Shown piece by piece: positions 56,777 to 64,000 of a DNA stretch of 64,000 nt; the first letter of the stretch is position 1, and every line of letters starts with the position of its first letter. The translations under genes were made by a program, and so were the position numbers. Where the stretch lies: positions 2,170,001 through 2,234,000 of the forward strand of contig NZ_AP024094.1 in NCBI RefSeq assembly GCF_015140455.1. The letters are read 5' to 3'. The stretch comes from Jeongeupia sp. HS-3. Lineage in GTDB: Bacteria > Pseudomonadota > Gammaproteobacteria > Burkholderiales > Chitinibacteraceae. Below the pieces are notes generated by a model. That model made no database searches, was not told the origin of the DNA, and saw nothing but the letters and a program-made list of their open reading frames with translations.

Positions 56777-57376
56777 ATGACCATGCAAAAAATCGTCCTC
56801 GCCAGCAACAACAAGGGCAAGATCCGCGAATTCCGCCACCTGCTCGAACCGCTCGGCCTTGAGATCATTCCGCAGGGCGAGCTGAACGTGCCCGAATGTG
56901 ATGAACCGTTCTTCACCTTCGTCGAGAACGCGCTGGCCAAGGCCCGCCACGCCAGCCGCATCACCGGCCTGCCCGCGCTGGCCGACGATTCGGGCATCTG
57001 CGTGCACGCGCTCGGCGGCGCGCCGGGCGTGTACTCGGCGCGCTTCGCCGGCGAGCCGAAATCGGACGCGCGCAACAACGAAAAACTGCTGGCCGAGCTG
57101 GCCGAAAAAACCGACCGCAGCGCCTATTACTACGCCGCACTGGTGCTGGTGCGCTCTGAGGCCGACCCGCAGCCACTGATCGCCGACGGCGTCTGCGCCG
57201 GAGTTATCATCGAAGCCCCGCGCGGCGACGGCGGCTTCGGCTACGACCCGCTGTTCCTGCTGCCGCAATACGGCCGCACCGTGGCCGAAATCAGCGCCGA
57301 CGAGAAGGCCGCGATCTCGCACCGTGGCCGCGCGCTGCGCATCCTGGTCGACAAGCTCAAGGACACCCAGCTATGA
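56777..57376 (+). CDS. rdgB: dITP/XTP pyrophosphatase (RdgB/HAM1)
   Basis: 199 residues. Hydrolyses non-canonical purine nucleoside triphosphates. Motifs: IVLASNNKGKIREF at the start, FVENALAKARHAS, the active-site block DDSGICVHALGGAPGVYSAR near 70, PRGDGGFGYDPLFLLP near 155 and SHRGRALRIL at the end. ATG 56777 (MTMQK) or 56783 could start it. Overlaps the next small gene by 4 bp. Confidence 0.97.
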   Translation: MTMQKIVLASNNKGKIREFRHLLEPLGLEIIPQGELNVPECDEPFFTFVENALAKARHASRITGLPALADDSGICVHALGGAPGVYSARFAGEPKSDARNNEKLLAELAEKTDRSAYYYAALVLVRSEADPQPLIADGVCAGVIIEAPRGDGGFGYDPLFLLPQYGRTVAEISADEKAAISHRGRALRILVDKLKDTQL

Positions 57377-57603
57377 GCGCCTGCAGCAACGAAGCCCGCT
57401 ACGCCATCTGGCAACGCGACGACGCCTCGGTGGTGTCGTGCACCGAGAAGGTCAAGGTCATGAACGAGAACCTCGACGAAATCGCCCAGCTGATGCAGGA
57501 TGCGCTGGAAGACGGCATCCTGATGGAAGTGTCCGAAGCGCAAATGAAGGACGTGCTGCACAAGCTCGTCGACGCGCTGCACAATCCCTACGGCCAGCGC
57601 TAA
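57373..57603 (+). CDS. small conserved hypothetical protein
   Basis: 76 residues, soluble, acidic in the second half. Not recognised by motif. The short C-terminal SEAQMKDVLHKLVDALHNPY helix is regular. It is coupled to rdgB by an ATGA overlap, which supports that it is translated. Confidence 0.7.
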   Translation: MSACSNEARYAIWQRDDASVVSCTEKVKVMNENLDEIAQLMQDALEDGILMEVSEAQMKDVLHKLVDALHNPYGQR

Positions 57604-57712
57604 GCCATTGTATTGATTCAACTGTCGGGGTCGTGTCGGGGGATGTCGCGCCGCTGTCGTGGCCAAGGACGATGCACAGAGCCACCATTCCCGTGTCGAT
57701 TCGGAGAACGCA

Positions 57713-58204
57713 ATGCTGATCAAGGAACTGCGCATCACCCGGGGCTGGTCACAGGAGCAGCTGGCCGAACTAAGTGGCCTGAACGTGCGCACGATCCAGC
57801 GCCTCGAACAAGGTGCAACGCCCGGGCTGGAAACGCTCAAGTCGCTGGCGGCAACCTTCGGAATCGACATCGACCAACTTCGCAAGGATGTTCCGATGTC
57901 GACCTTAGCCTTACCCAAAACACCTGATGCCCAACGGCTCGCTCAAATCACCGCCGAAGTGAAGTGCCGCAACGGGTTTTACCTTCATCTGGCGCAATAC
58001 GTACTGATCATGAGCGTGCTGCTGGTGATCAACCTTTACAGCTCGCCGCATTACTTCTGGGTGATCTATCCAGCGCTCGGTTGGGGCGTCGGTCTTGCTG
58101 CGCATGGCTTGTGCGTTTCCTCCGTTACGCGCGGCTGGTTCGAACGGTGGCAGCGGCGCGAAATCGAACGCCGCCTTGCGGCAGGCGATACGCAGCAGCG
58201 CTGA
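57713..58204 (+). CDS. XRE-type HTH regulator fused to a 2TM domain
   Basis: 163 residues. Residues about 1-60 form an XRE/Cro helix-turn-helix (LRITRGWSQEQLAELSGLNV, RTIQRLEQG). Residues about 85-135 are a 2TM domain with two helices (HLAQYVLIMSVLLVINLY and YPALGWGVGLAAHG). It would be a membrane-tethered DNA-binding protein. ATG 57713 is chosen because GGAGA precedes it; a longer frame to 57659 lacks a ribosome-binding site. Signal and targets unknown. Confidence 0.8.
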   Translation: MLIKELRITRGWSQEQLAELSGLNVRTIQRLEQGATPGLETLKSLAATFGIDIDQLRKDVPMSTLALPKTPDAQRLAQITAEVKCRNGFYLHLAQYVLIMSVLLVINLYSSPHYFWVIYPALGWGVGLAAHGLCVSSVTRGWFERWQRREIERRLAAGDTQQR

Positions 58205-58269
58205 CAGGCGCGGCACGGCAAGCGCGCTGCCGGGGGTAGAATAGCAGTCACTCTCTCCCTTGCCGCGCC

Positions 58270-59499
58270 ATGCATACCGTTTCGCTTTCCGCCATCAGCC
58301 GCCCGTCCACCGGCCCGCAACTCACCGCACTGCCGCCGCTGGCGCTGTATATCCACTTTCCCTGGTGCGTGAAGAAGTGCCCGTATTGCGACTTCAATTC
58401 GCATGCGCTGAAGTTTGGCGGTGCTGGCGGTGGCGATGACGGCCGGCTCGATAGCACACTGGAGGCGGCGTATATCGATGCGCTGATCGCCGATCTGGAA
58501 TCCTGTCTGCCGCTGATCTGGGGCCGGCCGGTCACGTCGATCTTCATGGGCGGCGGCACGCCTAGCCTGTTTTCCGCCGAGGCAATGGACAGATTGATCG
58601 CGGCAATCCGCGCGCGGGTGAAACTGCTGCCCGACGCCGAAATCACCATGGAAGCCAATCCCGGCACCTTCGAGGCCGACAAGTTCGCCGGCTTTGCGCA
58701 TGCAGGGATCAACCGGCTGTCGATCGGCATCCAGAGCTTTGACGACGCCAAGCTCAAGGCACTCGGGCGCATCCATGACCGCGATGCCGCGCGTCGCGCC
58801 ATCGAGATCGCCCACGCCAACTTCGACAATTTCAATCTCGACCTGATGTACGCGCTGCCACAGCAGACGCTGGCCGAGGCGCTGGCCGATATCGATACCG
58901 CGATCGCCGCCAAGCCGACGCACATCAGCGCCTATCACCTGACGCTGGAACCGAACACGCTGTTCCACCGCTATCCACCGCCGGTGCCCGACGATGATCT
59001 CGCCGCCGATATGCAGGATGCGATCGAAGCGCGGCTCGCCACCGCCGGATTCGAGCATTACGAAACCAGCGCCTTTGGCCTGCCCAAGCGCCGTGCGAAG
59101 CACAATCTCAATTACTGGACCTTCGGCGACTACCTCGGCATCGGCGCCGGCGCACACGCCAAGATCAGCTTCCCCGACCGCATCATCCGGCAGATGCGCT
59201 ACAAGCAGCCGACCGAATACCTGGCGAAGATGCGCGAAGGCAGCGCGGTGCAAACCGAAGAGGCGATCACGCTCGAACAGCTGCCGTTCGAGTTCATGCT
59301 CAACGCGCTGCGGCTGACCGATGGCTTTGCCATCACCCTGTTCGCCGAGCGCACCGGCCTGCCGATCACCCGCGTGATCAACGAAATCGAACGTGCCTGT
59401 GCCGAAGGCCTGCTTGAGCGCACGCTTGATCACGTTCGCCCGACCGCGCAGGGCCGGCGCTTCCTCAATACCTTGCTTGAGCGTTTTTTACCCGATTGA
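58270..59499 (+). CDS. hemW: heme chaperone / radical SAM protein HemW
   Basis: 409-residue radical SAM protein. The cluster motif is CVKKCPYC near residue 33. It has MGGGTPSLF, EANPGTFE, RLSIGIQSFDD and GAGAHAKIS blocks. The CPYCDF context fits HemW, a haem chaperone once called oxygen-independent coproporphyrinogen oxidase-like, rather than HemN. It follows the rdgB operon at a short distance and ends at a bidirectional terminator. Confidence 0.93.
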   Translation: MHTVSLSAISRPSTGPQLTALPPLALYIHFPWCVKKCPYCDFNSHALKFGGAGGGDDGRLDSTLEAAYIDALIADLESCLPLIWGRPVTSIFMGGGTPSLFSAEAMDRLIAAIRARVKLLPDAEITMEANPGTFEADKFAGFAHAGINRLSIGIQSFDDAKLKALGRIHDRDAARRAIEIAHANFDNFNLDLMYALPQQTLAEALADIDTAIAAKPTHISAYHLTLEPNTLFHRYPPPVPDDDLAADMQDAIEARLATAGFEHYETSAFGLPKRRAKHNLNYWTFGDYLGIGAGAHAKISFPDRIIRQMRYKQPTEYLAKMREGSAVQTEEAITLEQLPFEFMLNALRLTDGFAITLFAERTGLPITRVINEIERACAEGLLERTLDHVRPTAQGRRFLNTLLERFLPD

Positions 59500-59506
59500 G
59501 CGCAGT

Positions 59507-59536
59507 AAAAACGGCACGCCTTGGCGTGCCGTTTTT
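59507..59536. terminator. bidirectional terminator between hemW and ribB
   Basis: AAAAACGGCACGCC, TT, GGCGTGCCGTTTTT. It has U-runs in both directions for the convergent hemW and ribB. Confidence 0.93.
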
Positions 59537-59538
59537 CA

Positions 59539-60201
59539 TCAGGCGGCCATCGCCGCTTCGTGCTGCCGCGCTTGCTGCCGGTACCAGACAAGGTCGGCGA
59601 TCGTCAGCACCGGCAGGCCGTGCTGTTCGGCGTAGGCGATGACCGTATCGCCGCGCATCATCGTGCCGTCCGGGTTCATCAGTTCGCACAGCACCGACGC
59701 ATCGCTCAGGCCGGCCAGCGTGGCCAGTTCAATCGAGCCTTCGGTATGCCCGCGCCGTTCGAGCACGCCACCGGGGCGGCCCCGCAAAGGGAAGACGTGG
59801 CCGGGGCTGACGAGCTGCGCCGGATCAAGGCTCAGCGCCGCACGGATCGTCGTCACCCGGTCGGCCGCGGAGACGCCGGTCGAGACGCCGTCGCGCGCCT
59901 CGATCGACACGGTGAACGCCGTGCTGTTGCGGCTGCCGTTGCGCGCGACCATCTGCGGCAATTGCAGCCGGTTCAGCGCGGCGTCGCTCAAACACAGGCA
60001 GACGATGCCGCTGCCGTCGCGGATCATCTGCGCCATGCTGGCGGCGTCGATGCGCGCGGCGGCGACGATCAGGTCGGCCTCGTTCTCACGATCTTCATCG
60101 TCGAGCAGCACCACCGGCCGGCCGATGCCGGTGGCGATCACCGCGGCTTCGAGCCGCTGCTGCGCAGTGGTAGTGGAAAAGTACTGGTCAAACTTGGACA
60201 T
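59539..60201 (-). CDS. ribB: 3,4-dihydroxy-2-butanone-4-phosphate synthase
   Basis: 220 residues. Converts ribulose 5-phosphate to the four-carbon precursor of riboflavin. Markers: [13 protein letters not shown] near 32, GIVCLCLS near 66, [11 protein letters not shown] near 107, [18 protein letters not shown] near 138. It is the monofunctional form, without a GTP cyclohydrolase II domain. An FMN riboswitch lies 100 bp upstream. Confidence 0.97.
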   Translation of the reverse strand: MSKFDQYFSTTTAQQRLEAAVIATGIGRPVVLLDDEDRENEADLIVAAARIDAASMAQMIRDGSGIVCLCLSDAALNRLQLPQMVARNGSRNSTAFTVSIEARDGVSTGVSAADRVTTIRAALSLDPAQLVSPGHVFPLRGRPGGVLERRGHTEGSIELATLAGLSDASVLCELMNPDGTMMRGDTVIAYAEQHGLPVLTIADLVWYRQQARQHEAAMAA

Positions 60202-60299
60202 GAATTAACGCTCCGCAGTTGGCGAAAGCGTTCAGGGCCAACCCGGAACCGGGTCGGAGACAGCCGTTCGCCTCCCTGACGGGCGTGGCGGCAAGCCTG

Positions 60300-60446
60300 G
60301 TCTTCTCTCATCCGGACTTTAACCGTCGGCTCCGGATTCTGACCGGATCTGCTGACCCTGCTTTCGCAGGCGCTCGCGGGCTCGGCGCCCTTCTTTCCAG
60401 ATGGACACCCTACCGCCGGTGGGGAATTTCGCCCCGCCCTGAAGAC
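60300..60446 (-). promoter_or_regulatory. FMN riboswitch (RFN element)
   Basis: On the minus strand the conserved RFN blocks occur in order: CTTCAGGGCGGGGCGAAATT near the 5' end (about 60443-60424), CCCACCGGCGGT, GAGCCCGCGAGCGC, GTCAGCAGATCCGGT, GGAGCCGACGGTTAAAGTC and GGATGAGAGAAG at about 60302. FMN binding should lower ribB expression. Between the aptamer and ribB (60202-60299) are CCGACCCGGTTCCGGGTTGG, a hairpin that may be the expression platform, and no obvious U-run, so translational control is possible. Confidence 0.96.
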
Positions 60447-60574
60447 GCATAGTGCCGCGACGGATGTCGCGACGATTCAGATGTTAACAAAATCGATGCG
60501 CTACGGGCAGCTGCGGCTATCCCGCACCCGGTGCTATCCTGCCAAGCTCATAAAAAGAAAGCATGGAGGAAGCA

Positions 60575-61465
60575 ATGAGAAAGCTATGGGGTTTACTGGC
60601 GGGTTTACTGATGGCGCTGCCGATGGCCACAGCATTGGCTATCGTCCCGCCGGGCGATCGCGACACCCAGCTCGATCGCTGGGCTGAACGGCCGGAAGCG
60701 CGCGTCGACTACGTGACCACCGATGCACCACTGAACTGGTCGAAGCTACGCGTCCGCAGTTGGCGCCAGCCCAAGCCGGCACCGCATGTGCTATTGCTGC
60801 ACGGTGCCACGCTGCAACAACTGCTCAAGGCCGGCCACGTCGCCCCCTGGGGCATCAACGACGACCCGCACGCACTGTTCTACAGCATGGGATTCAACGT
60901 ATTCGAGCTGTCCCGGCGTGGCTACGAAGGCTCGGAAGGCACGCCCAGCGAAGTCGCATGGCAAGGCCGGCAGTTTCCGGACGACGACAGCGCCATGCGC
61001 GCACTGCTTACCGACGCGGCCAAGGATGTCAAACCCGTGCTTGCGTGGCTGCGCACGCAGCCGGACGTATTGCCGCAAGGCGTCATCCTCGGCCATTCGT
61101 TCGGCGGGCTGCTGGCGCTCCACGTCAGCGCCGCCGCGCCCGAGATCAGGGCGGTCGTCGACGTCGCCGGCGGCTATTCGAGCGTCGGCCTTGCCGAGCC
61201 CAGCAAGTCCGCCACGTATGCCGAATCGGCCATCCTCGACCTGACAGCGACGCGCACGCCCGCGCTGCTGGTCTACTCGCCCGGCGATACGCTGGTGCCG
61301 GTCGCGCTGGGGCATGCGCTTGCGGCAAGATCGCCAGCGACGCGCCAGCTCGTCACCCCGAAAACGCTTGAAGGCCGCGATCCGCATTCGGCGCTGATCT
61401 TCGGCTACAACCTCGGTTTCTGGCAGGACGACCTTTATGCCTTTCTCGCCAAACAACTCCCTTGA
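60575..61465 (+). CDS. secreted alpha/beta hydrolase
   Basis: 296 residues with a signal peptide (ends ALA-IV, about residue 22). Fold markers: LLLHGATLQQLL near 74, the nucleophile elbow LGHSFGGLLAL near 172, the acid in YSPGDTLVP near 235 and His in RDPHSALIFG near 270. Esterase/lipase-like; substrate unknown. ATG 60575 is favoured over 60563 because GGAGGA precedes it. Confidence 0.8.
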   Translation: MRKLWGLLAGLLMALPMATALAIVPPGDRDTQLDRWAERPEARVDYVTTDAPLNWSKLRVRSWRQPKPAPHVLLLHGATLQQLLKAGHVAPWGINDDPHALFYSMGFNVFELSRRGYEGSEGTPSEVAWQGRQFPDDDSAMRALLTDAAKDVKPVLAWLRTQPDVLPQGVILGHSFGGLLALHVSAAAPEIRAVVDVAGGYSSVGLAEPSKSATYAESAILDLTATRTPALLVYSPGDTLVPVALGHALAARSPATRQLVTPKTLEGRDPHSALIFGYNLGFWQDDLYAFLAKQLP

Positions 61466-61533
61466 GCCCAAACAGGGAACCACGGCGCGCAAAGTGGTCT
61501 AATGGGCTTCATGCAACCCGATGAGGCTTTTCC

Positions 61534-61947
61534 ATGTCCGCATTGCCCCCGATTACGGTGTCGTCGCTCGATGCCGATCGCCTGTACGAATTGATCGATA
61601 CGCTGCCGGCGGCCGCCTTTCCCGGCGCGGCAACGCTGCGCGCGGAACTGGATCGCGCCACGCTGCTGGAACCGGAAGACATGCCGGCCGACGTGGTGAC
61701 GATGCGTTCGCGCGTCCGTTTCGAGATCGCCGGTTCGGGCCAGACCTTCGAGCTGACGCTGTGCTACCCCAAGGATCTGAACGGCTCGGCCGAGCAGATT
61801 TCGATCACCGCGCCGGTCGGCAGCGCGCTGCTGGGGCTGGGCATCGGCCAGCAAATCACTTGGCCCGCCCCCGGTGGCGGCACGACCAGTGTCAAAATCC
61901 TCGACGTGGTGTACCAGCCGGAACGCGCCGGCGATCTGGGCCGCTGA
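61534..61947 (+). CDS. rnk: nucleoside diphosphate kinase regulator Rnk
   Basis: 137 residues of the GreA/GreB-like Rnk family: short N-terminal part with PITVSSLDADRLYELIDTLP, then a GreA-type C-terminal domain (about 50-135; RSRVRFEIAG, LTLCYPKDLNGSAEQISI, LGLGIGQQITWPAPGG). Rnk lacks the long coiled coil and competes at the RNA polymerase secondary channel or affects NDP kinase. It is monocistronic. Confidence 0.9.
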   Translation: MSALPPITVSSLDADRLYELIDTLPAAAFPGAATLRAELDRATLLEPEDMPADVVTMRSRVRFEIAGSGQTFELTLCYPKDLNGSAEQISITAPVGSALLGLGIGQQITWPAPGGGTTSVKILDVVYQPERAGDLGR

Positions 61948-61957
61948 ACGCCAACGC

Positions 61958-63013
61958 TCAAGGGTTGGCCGCGGCCTCATCGGCCGGCGGCTGCTTGGGC
62001 GCCGGCAATGAGGCATCGTTGGCGCCGGCACCATACGGCGGCAAATCGTAAGCTTCGGCCGGCATCGCCGAGAGCACGGCCCCCGGATCGACACTGCTGT
62101 CGTTCAGCGCGACCGGCAAGGCGGTCGGGGCATCCAGCAAGCGCTGCTTGCGCTCGGGGTCGAACGGCTGGCCGGCCAGCGCCGCATCCAGCGTGCGCTG
62201 ATCAAGCAGCCGTTCAGCCCATTCCGCCGGGGTCGGCTCACCCGGATATTCGGCGACCGGATCAAAGCTGCTCATCCACGTTTTCCCCTCTGCATCACCC
62301 ACCAGCACCGGCTGATTGATCACCCGGAACGGCGTGCCGATCTTGAGTTGCGCGAAGAGTTCGGCCGCATCCTCGGGGTAAAGATGCATGCAGCCGTGGC
62401 TGACACGCATGCCGACGCCCCAAGGCCGGTTGGTCGCATGCAGGAAAATGCCGGGCCAAGCAGTACGCATCGCCAGCATGCCCATCGGGTTATCTGGCCC
62501 CGGAGGGAAATACGCGGGCATCTCGACGCCCTCTTCCGCGCGATGTTCGTCACGGATGGTCTTAGGCACGAACCATCCCGGATCGCGGAATTTACCGGTG
62601 ACACGGCTCAGGCCCAGCGGCGTCGACCACCCTTCGCGGGCGATACCGATCGGATAGGTGATCACCTCTGCCGCCTTGCCTTTTTTCGCCGGCGGAAAAT
62701 AAAACATCCGCCGCTGCGGGATGTTGACGACTATGCCTTCCCAGGGTTTGGGCGGCAGGATGAAGCGGGTCGGAATCACCACCCGGGCCCCCGGCCCCGG
62801 TGTCCAGACCGACATACCGGGATTGGCGCTGGTGATCTCGGTATAACCAAGATCAAAATGACGCATCAGGTCGAGCAAGGTGTTGTCCGGCGTTGGCGTC
62901 ACGACCCGAACCTCACCGACCAACGTACTGTCATCCGTTGGCAGGGTGAACGTCGCCGCCGTTCCCATGGTCGAAACCAGCATGGCCAGCAGGCCGAATA
63001 CGCATGAGTGCAT
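61958..63013 (-). CDS. L,D-transpeptidase (YkuD family) with LysM-like segment
   Basis: 351 residues from ATG 63013. A GTG at 63028 would add a basic five-residue head and give a better signal peptide, so the true start may lie there. After the signal peptide comes a LysM-like part (DNTLLDLMRHFDLGYTEITS) and a YkuD domain with HATNRPWGVG and the catalytic SHGCMHLYP (Cys near 220). It likely makes 3-3 cross-links or anchors lipoproteins to peptidoglycan. The last 100 residues are Pro/Ala-rich. Head-to-head with another transpeptidase gene. Confidence 0.88.
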   Translation of the reverse strand: MHSCVFGLLAMLVSTMGTAATFTLPTDDSTLVGEVRVVTPTPDNTLLDLMRHFDLGYTEITSANPGMSVWTPGPGARVVIPTRFILPPKPWEGIVVNIPQRRMFYFPPAKKGKAAEVITYPIGIAREGWSTPLGLSRVTGKFRDPGWFVPKTIRDEHRAEEGVEMPAYFPPGPDNPMGMLAMRTAWPGIFLHATNRPWGVGMRVSHGCMHLYPEDAAELFAQLKIGTPFRVINQPVLVGDAEGKTWMSSFDPVAEYPGEPTPAEWAERLLDQRTLDAALAGQPFDPERKQRLLDAPTALPVALNDSSVDPGAVLSAMPAEAYDLPPYGAGANDASLPAPKQPPADEAAANP

Positions 63014-63016
63014 ACG

Positions 63017-63559
63017 ATGCCGCTGCACCGCTACTTTGCCCTTTTCACCCTGATCGGCGCGCTCTGTGCACATGCCGAACCTTGGGCCCGCGTTGATACC
63101 GCCGCACAAACGCTGACGGTGTATTCGCAATCGGGCGTGGCACTGTTGGTCATCAAGCGGATTGCCCTGGGCAGCGGTGGCGTTGCCGATATGCACTACC
63201 GCGGCGACAACACCACGCCCCGAGGCGACTACCGCATTCGTGCGATTCGTTCCTCGCATCGCTTCATCACCTTTTACGAGCTGGACTACCCTAAGACCAG
63301 CCAGGCCGAACAAGCGTTCCGCGATGGCCGTTTGTCCAGAGAGACGCGCGATCTGATCGTGGCGCAAAACGATATCGGCGAGCGGCCGCCGCAGCATACG
63401 ATTCTGGGGGGATGGATAGGCATTCACGGCATCGGCGACGGCAATCCGCAGATACACCGCTTTTACGACTGGACCGACGGCTGCATTGCGATGGATAACG
63501 AGGCCTTGGCGCGTTTCGGCGAGTGGGCCGACATCGGCATGCGGGTGGAGATTCGCTAA
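63017..63559 (+). CDS. L,D-transpeptidase (YkuD family), short
   Basis: 180 residues with a signal peptide (ends AHA-EP, residue 20). YkuD core: GDNTTPRGDYRIR, WIGIHGIGDGNPQ with the His, and the catalytic Cys in TDGCIAMDNEA near 155. Start ATG 63017 (or GTG 63008) lies only 3 bp from the ATG of the divergent transpeptidase. No good ribosome-binding site is visible. Role is probably peptidoglycan cross-linking or hydrolysis. Confidence 0.85.
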   Translation: MPLHRYFALFTLIGALCAHAEPWARVDTAAQTLTVYSQSGVALLVIKRIALGSGGVADMHYRGDNTTPRGDYRIRAIRSSHRFITFYELDYPKTSQAEQAFRDGRLSRETRDLIVAQNDIGERPPQHTILGGWIGIHGIGDGNPQIHRFYDWTDGCIAMDNEALARFGEWADIGMRVEIR

Positions 63560-63749
63560 AGACTTGTTCATTGTCTTGCCACGCACTCCTGACCGCGATT
63601 CATCGCACTGCGCCGGGCACGCCGCAGCCCTGCCACGCCTTTCAATGCGTGCCAGCAGCGTACCTCCCCCGCGGCGGGGAGCGTGCAACAGGCGCACCCA
63701 ACCAGGGGTAATCGTGCGGAGCGCACCGTAGCGCGCCCCGCGCGACACA
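63560..63749. other. intergenic region with GC-rich hairpin
   Basis: 190 bp without a convincing gene. A hairpin CTCCCC-CGCGGC-GGGGAG lies at about 63664-63682. The sequence is GC-rich and has several GTGCG-type repeats. No U-run makes a clear terminator for the transpeptidase gene. Confidence 0.4.
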
Positions 63750-64000
63750 TCATTTCATCATCGATTTTTTGAAGGCCCGATCTACCTTCTCATTGGCCGC
63801 TGCCGCTTCGGCCAGCGCCCTGTCGGCCTTCTCGTTGGCTTGTTGCGCCATCGTGGCCGCGTTGTTTGCCGTCGTGGTATTGGCGTTGGCTTTGGCCAGT
63901 GCCTGATCCGCGGTTTGCTGCGCCTTGTCGATCGCGCTCTTCAGCGACATCGAATCACTGGCACAACCACTCAACAAAACCAGCGCACCTGCCGCAACGG
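63750..64000 (-). CDS. Lpp/OprI-like murein lipoprotein, partial at window end
   Basis: The frame is open from 63750 to the window edge, so the 5' end is missing. The visible N-terminus has a lipobox (VLLSGC) after a hydrophobic stretch. It is followed by about 65 residues of Ala-zipper heptads (AQQTADQALAKAN, QQANEKADRALAEA) that form a trimeric coiled coil, ending in Lys (SMMK). This is the Lpp/OprI pattern, in which the C-terminal Lys is joined to peptidoglycan by L,D-transpeptidases. Two such enzymes are encoded next door. Confidence 0.85.
   Translation of the reverse strand, partial: VAAGALVLLSGCASDSMSLKSAIDKAQQTADQALAKANANTTTANNAATMAQQANEKADRALAEAAAANEKVDRAFKKSMMK

Noticed and set aside
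60219-60452. A 77-codon open frame on the plus strand before the hydrolase gene
   Set aside because: It is antisense to the FMN riboswitch of ribB and has no ribosome-binding site.

Overview
The window is a chromosomal segment of a GC-rich Gram-negative bacterium. A SecB chaperone, the ubiquinone genes ubiC/ubiA/ubiH, an rdgB-hemW neighbourhood, a birA-coaX-SPOR cluster, a SpoT-type (p)ppGpp enzyme next to gmk-rpoZ and an outer-membrane beta-barrel all point to a betaproteobacterium. Gene order and protein style suggest the Neisseriales (Chitinibacteraceae/Chromobacteriaceae type). That placement is inferred from gene content, not from a tree. Coding density is high and most genes sit in short operons with 1-7 bp stop/start overlaps. 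No prophage, transposase, CRISPR array or tRNA was seen.

Layout. 1-1033 is the 5' two thirds of a 16S rRNA on the minus strand, followed by its leader, boxA and promoter. 1.7-4.4 kb (+) carries grxC, secB, gpsA and a metallophosphoesterase. 4.7-6.6 kb (-) is bioF-bioH. 6.6-12.7 kb (-) is one probable operon: an ABC importer of the nitrate/sulfonate/taurine type, then a DctB-like sensor kinase and a DctD-like sigma-54 activator, with a near-consensus sigma-54 promoter in front. 12.8-13.9 kb (-) is azlCD. 14-15.4 kb (+) is ubiC-ubiA. 15.4-20.1 kb (-) is a tandem set of three membrane diguanylate cyclases. 20.2-25.5 kb (+) has a membrane protein, yebC, a gene remnant, and an operon of CHASE2-adenylate cyclase, SH3 protein and M48 peptidase. 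25.6-30.7 kb holds a beta-barrel protein, pepP-ubiH, a GAF protein and a glyoxalase-related protein. 30.7-35.1 kb is the divergent metE/metR pair and a FUSC transporter. 35.2-38.9 kb is a giant DUF748 protein.

39-43.3 kb (+) has a STAS-like protein, hslV without an adjacent hslU, birA, coaX and a SPOR protein. 43.4-46.9 kb has a FlgT-like protein, trmB, and two paralogous acetyltransferases flanking a truncated haemoglobin. 46.9-51.3 kb (-) reads gmk-rpoZ-spoT-thiS-thiG. 51.5-58.2 kb has yicC and, divergently, a Ser/Thr kinase and PP2C phosphatase, then rph-dusA-aspartic protease-rdgB-small protein and an HTH-2TM regulator. 58.3-64 kb has hemW, ribB under an FMN riboswitch, a hydrolase, rnk, a head-to-head pair of L,D-transpeptidases, and an Lpp-like lipoprotein cut by the window end.

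The most interesting signals are three. First, the sigma-54 promoter / ABC importer / DctBD-like operon looks like a self-contained sense-and-import unit. Second, a family of 80-135 bp multi-stem palindromic elements (4432-4545, about 7943-8077, 10735-10828, 47735-47828) sits directly behind stop codons, three of them inside operons. Third, three tandem dCACHE-like GGDEF genes overlap by 4-7 bp.
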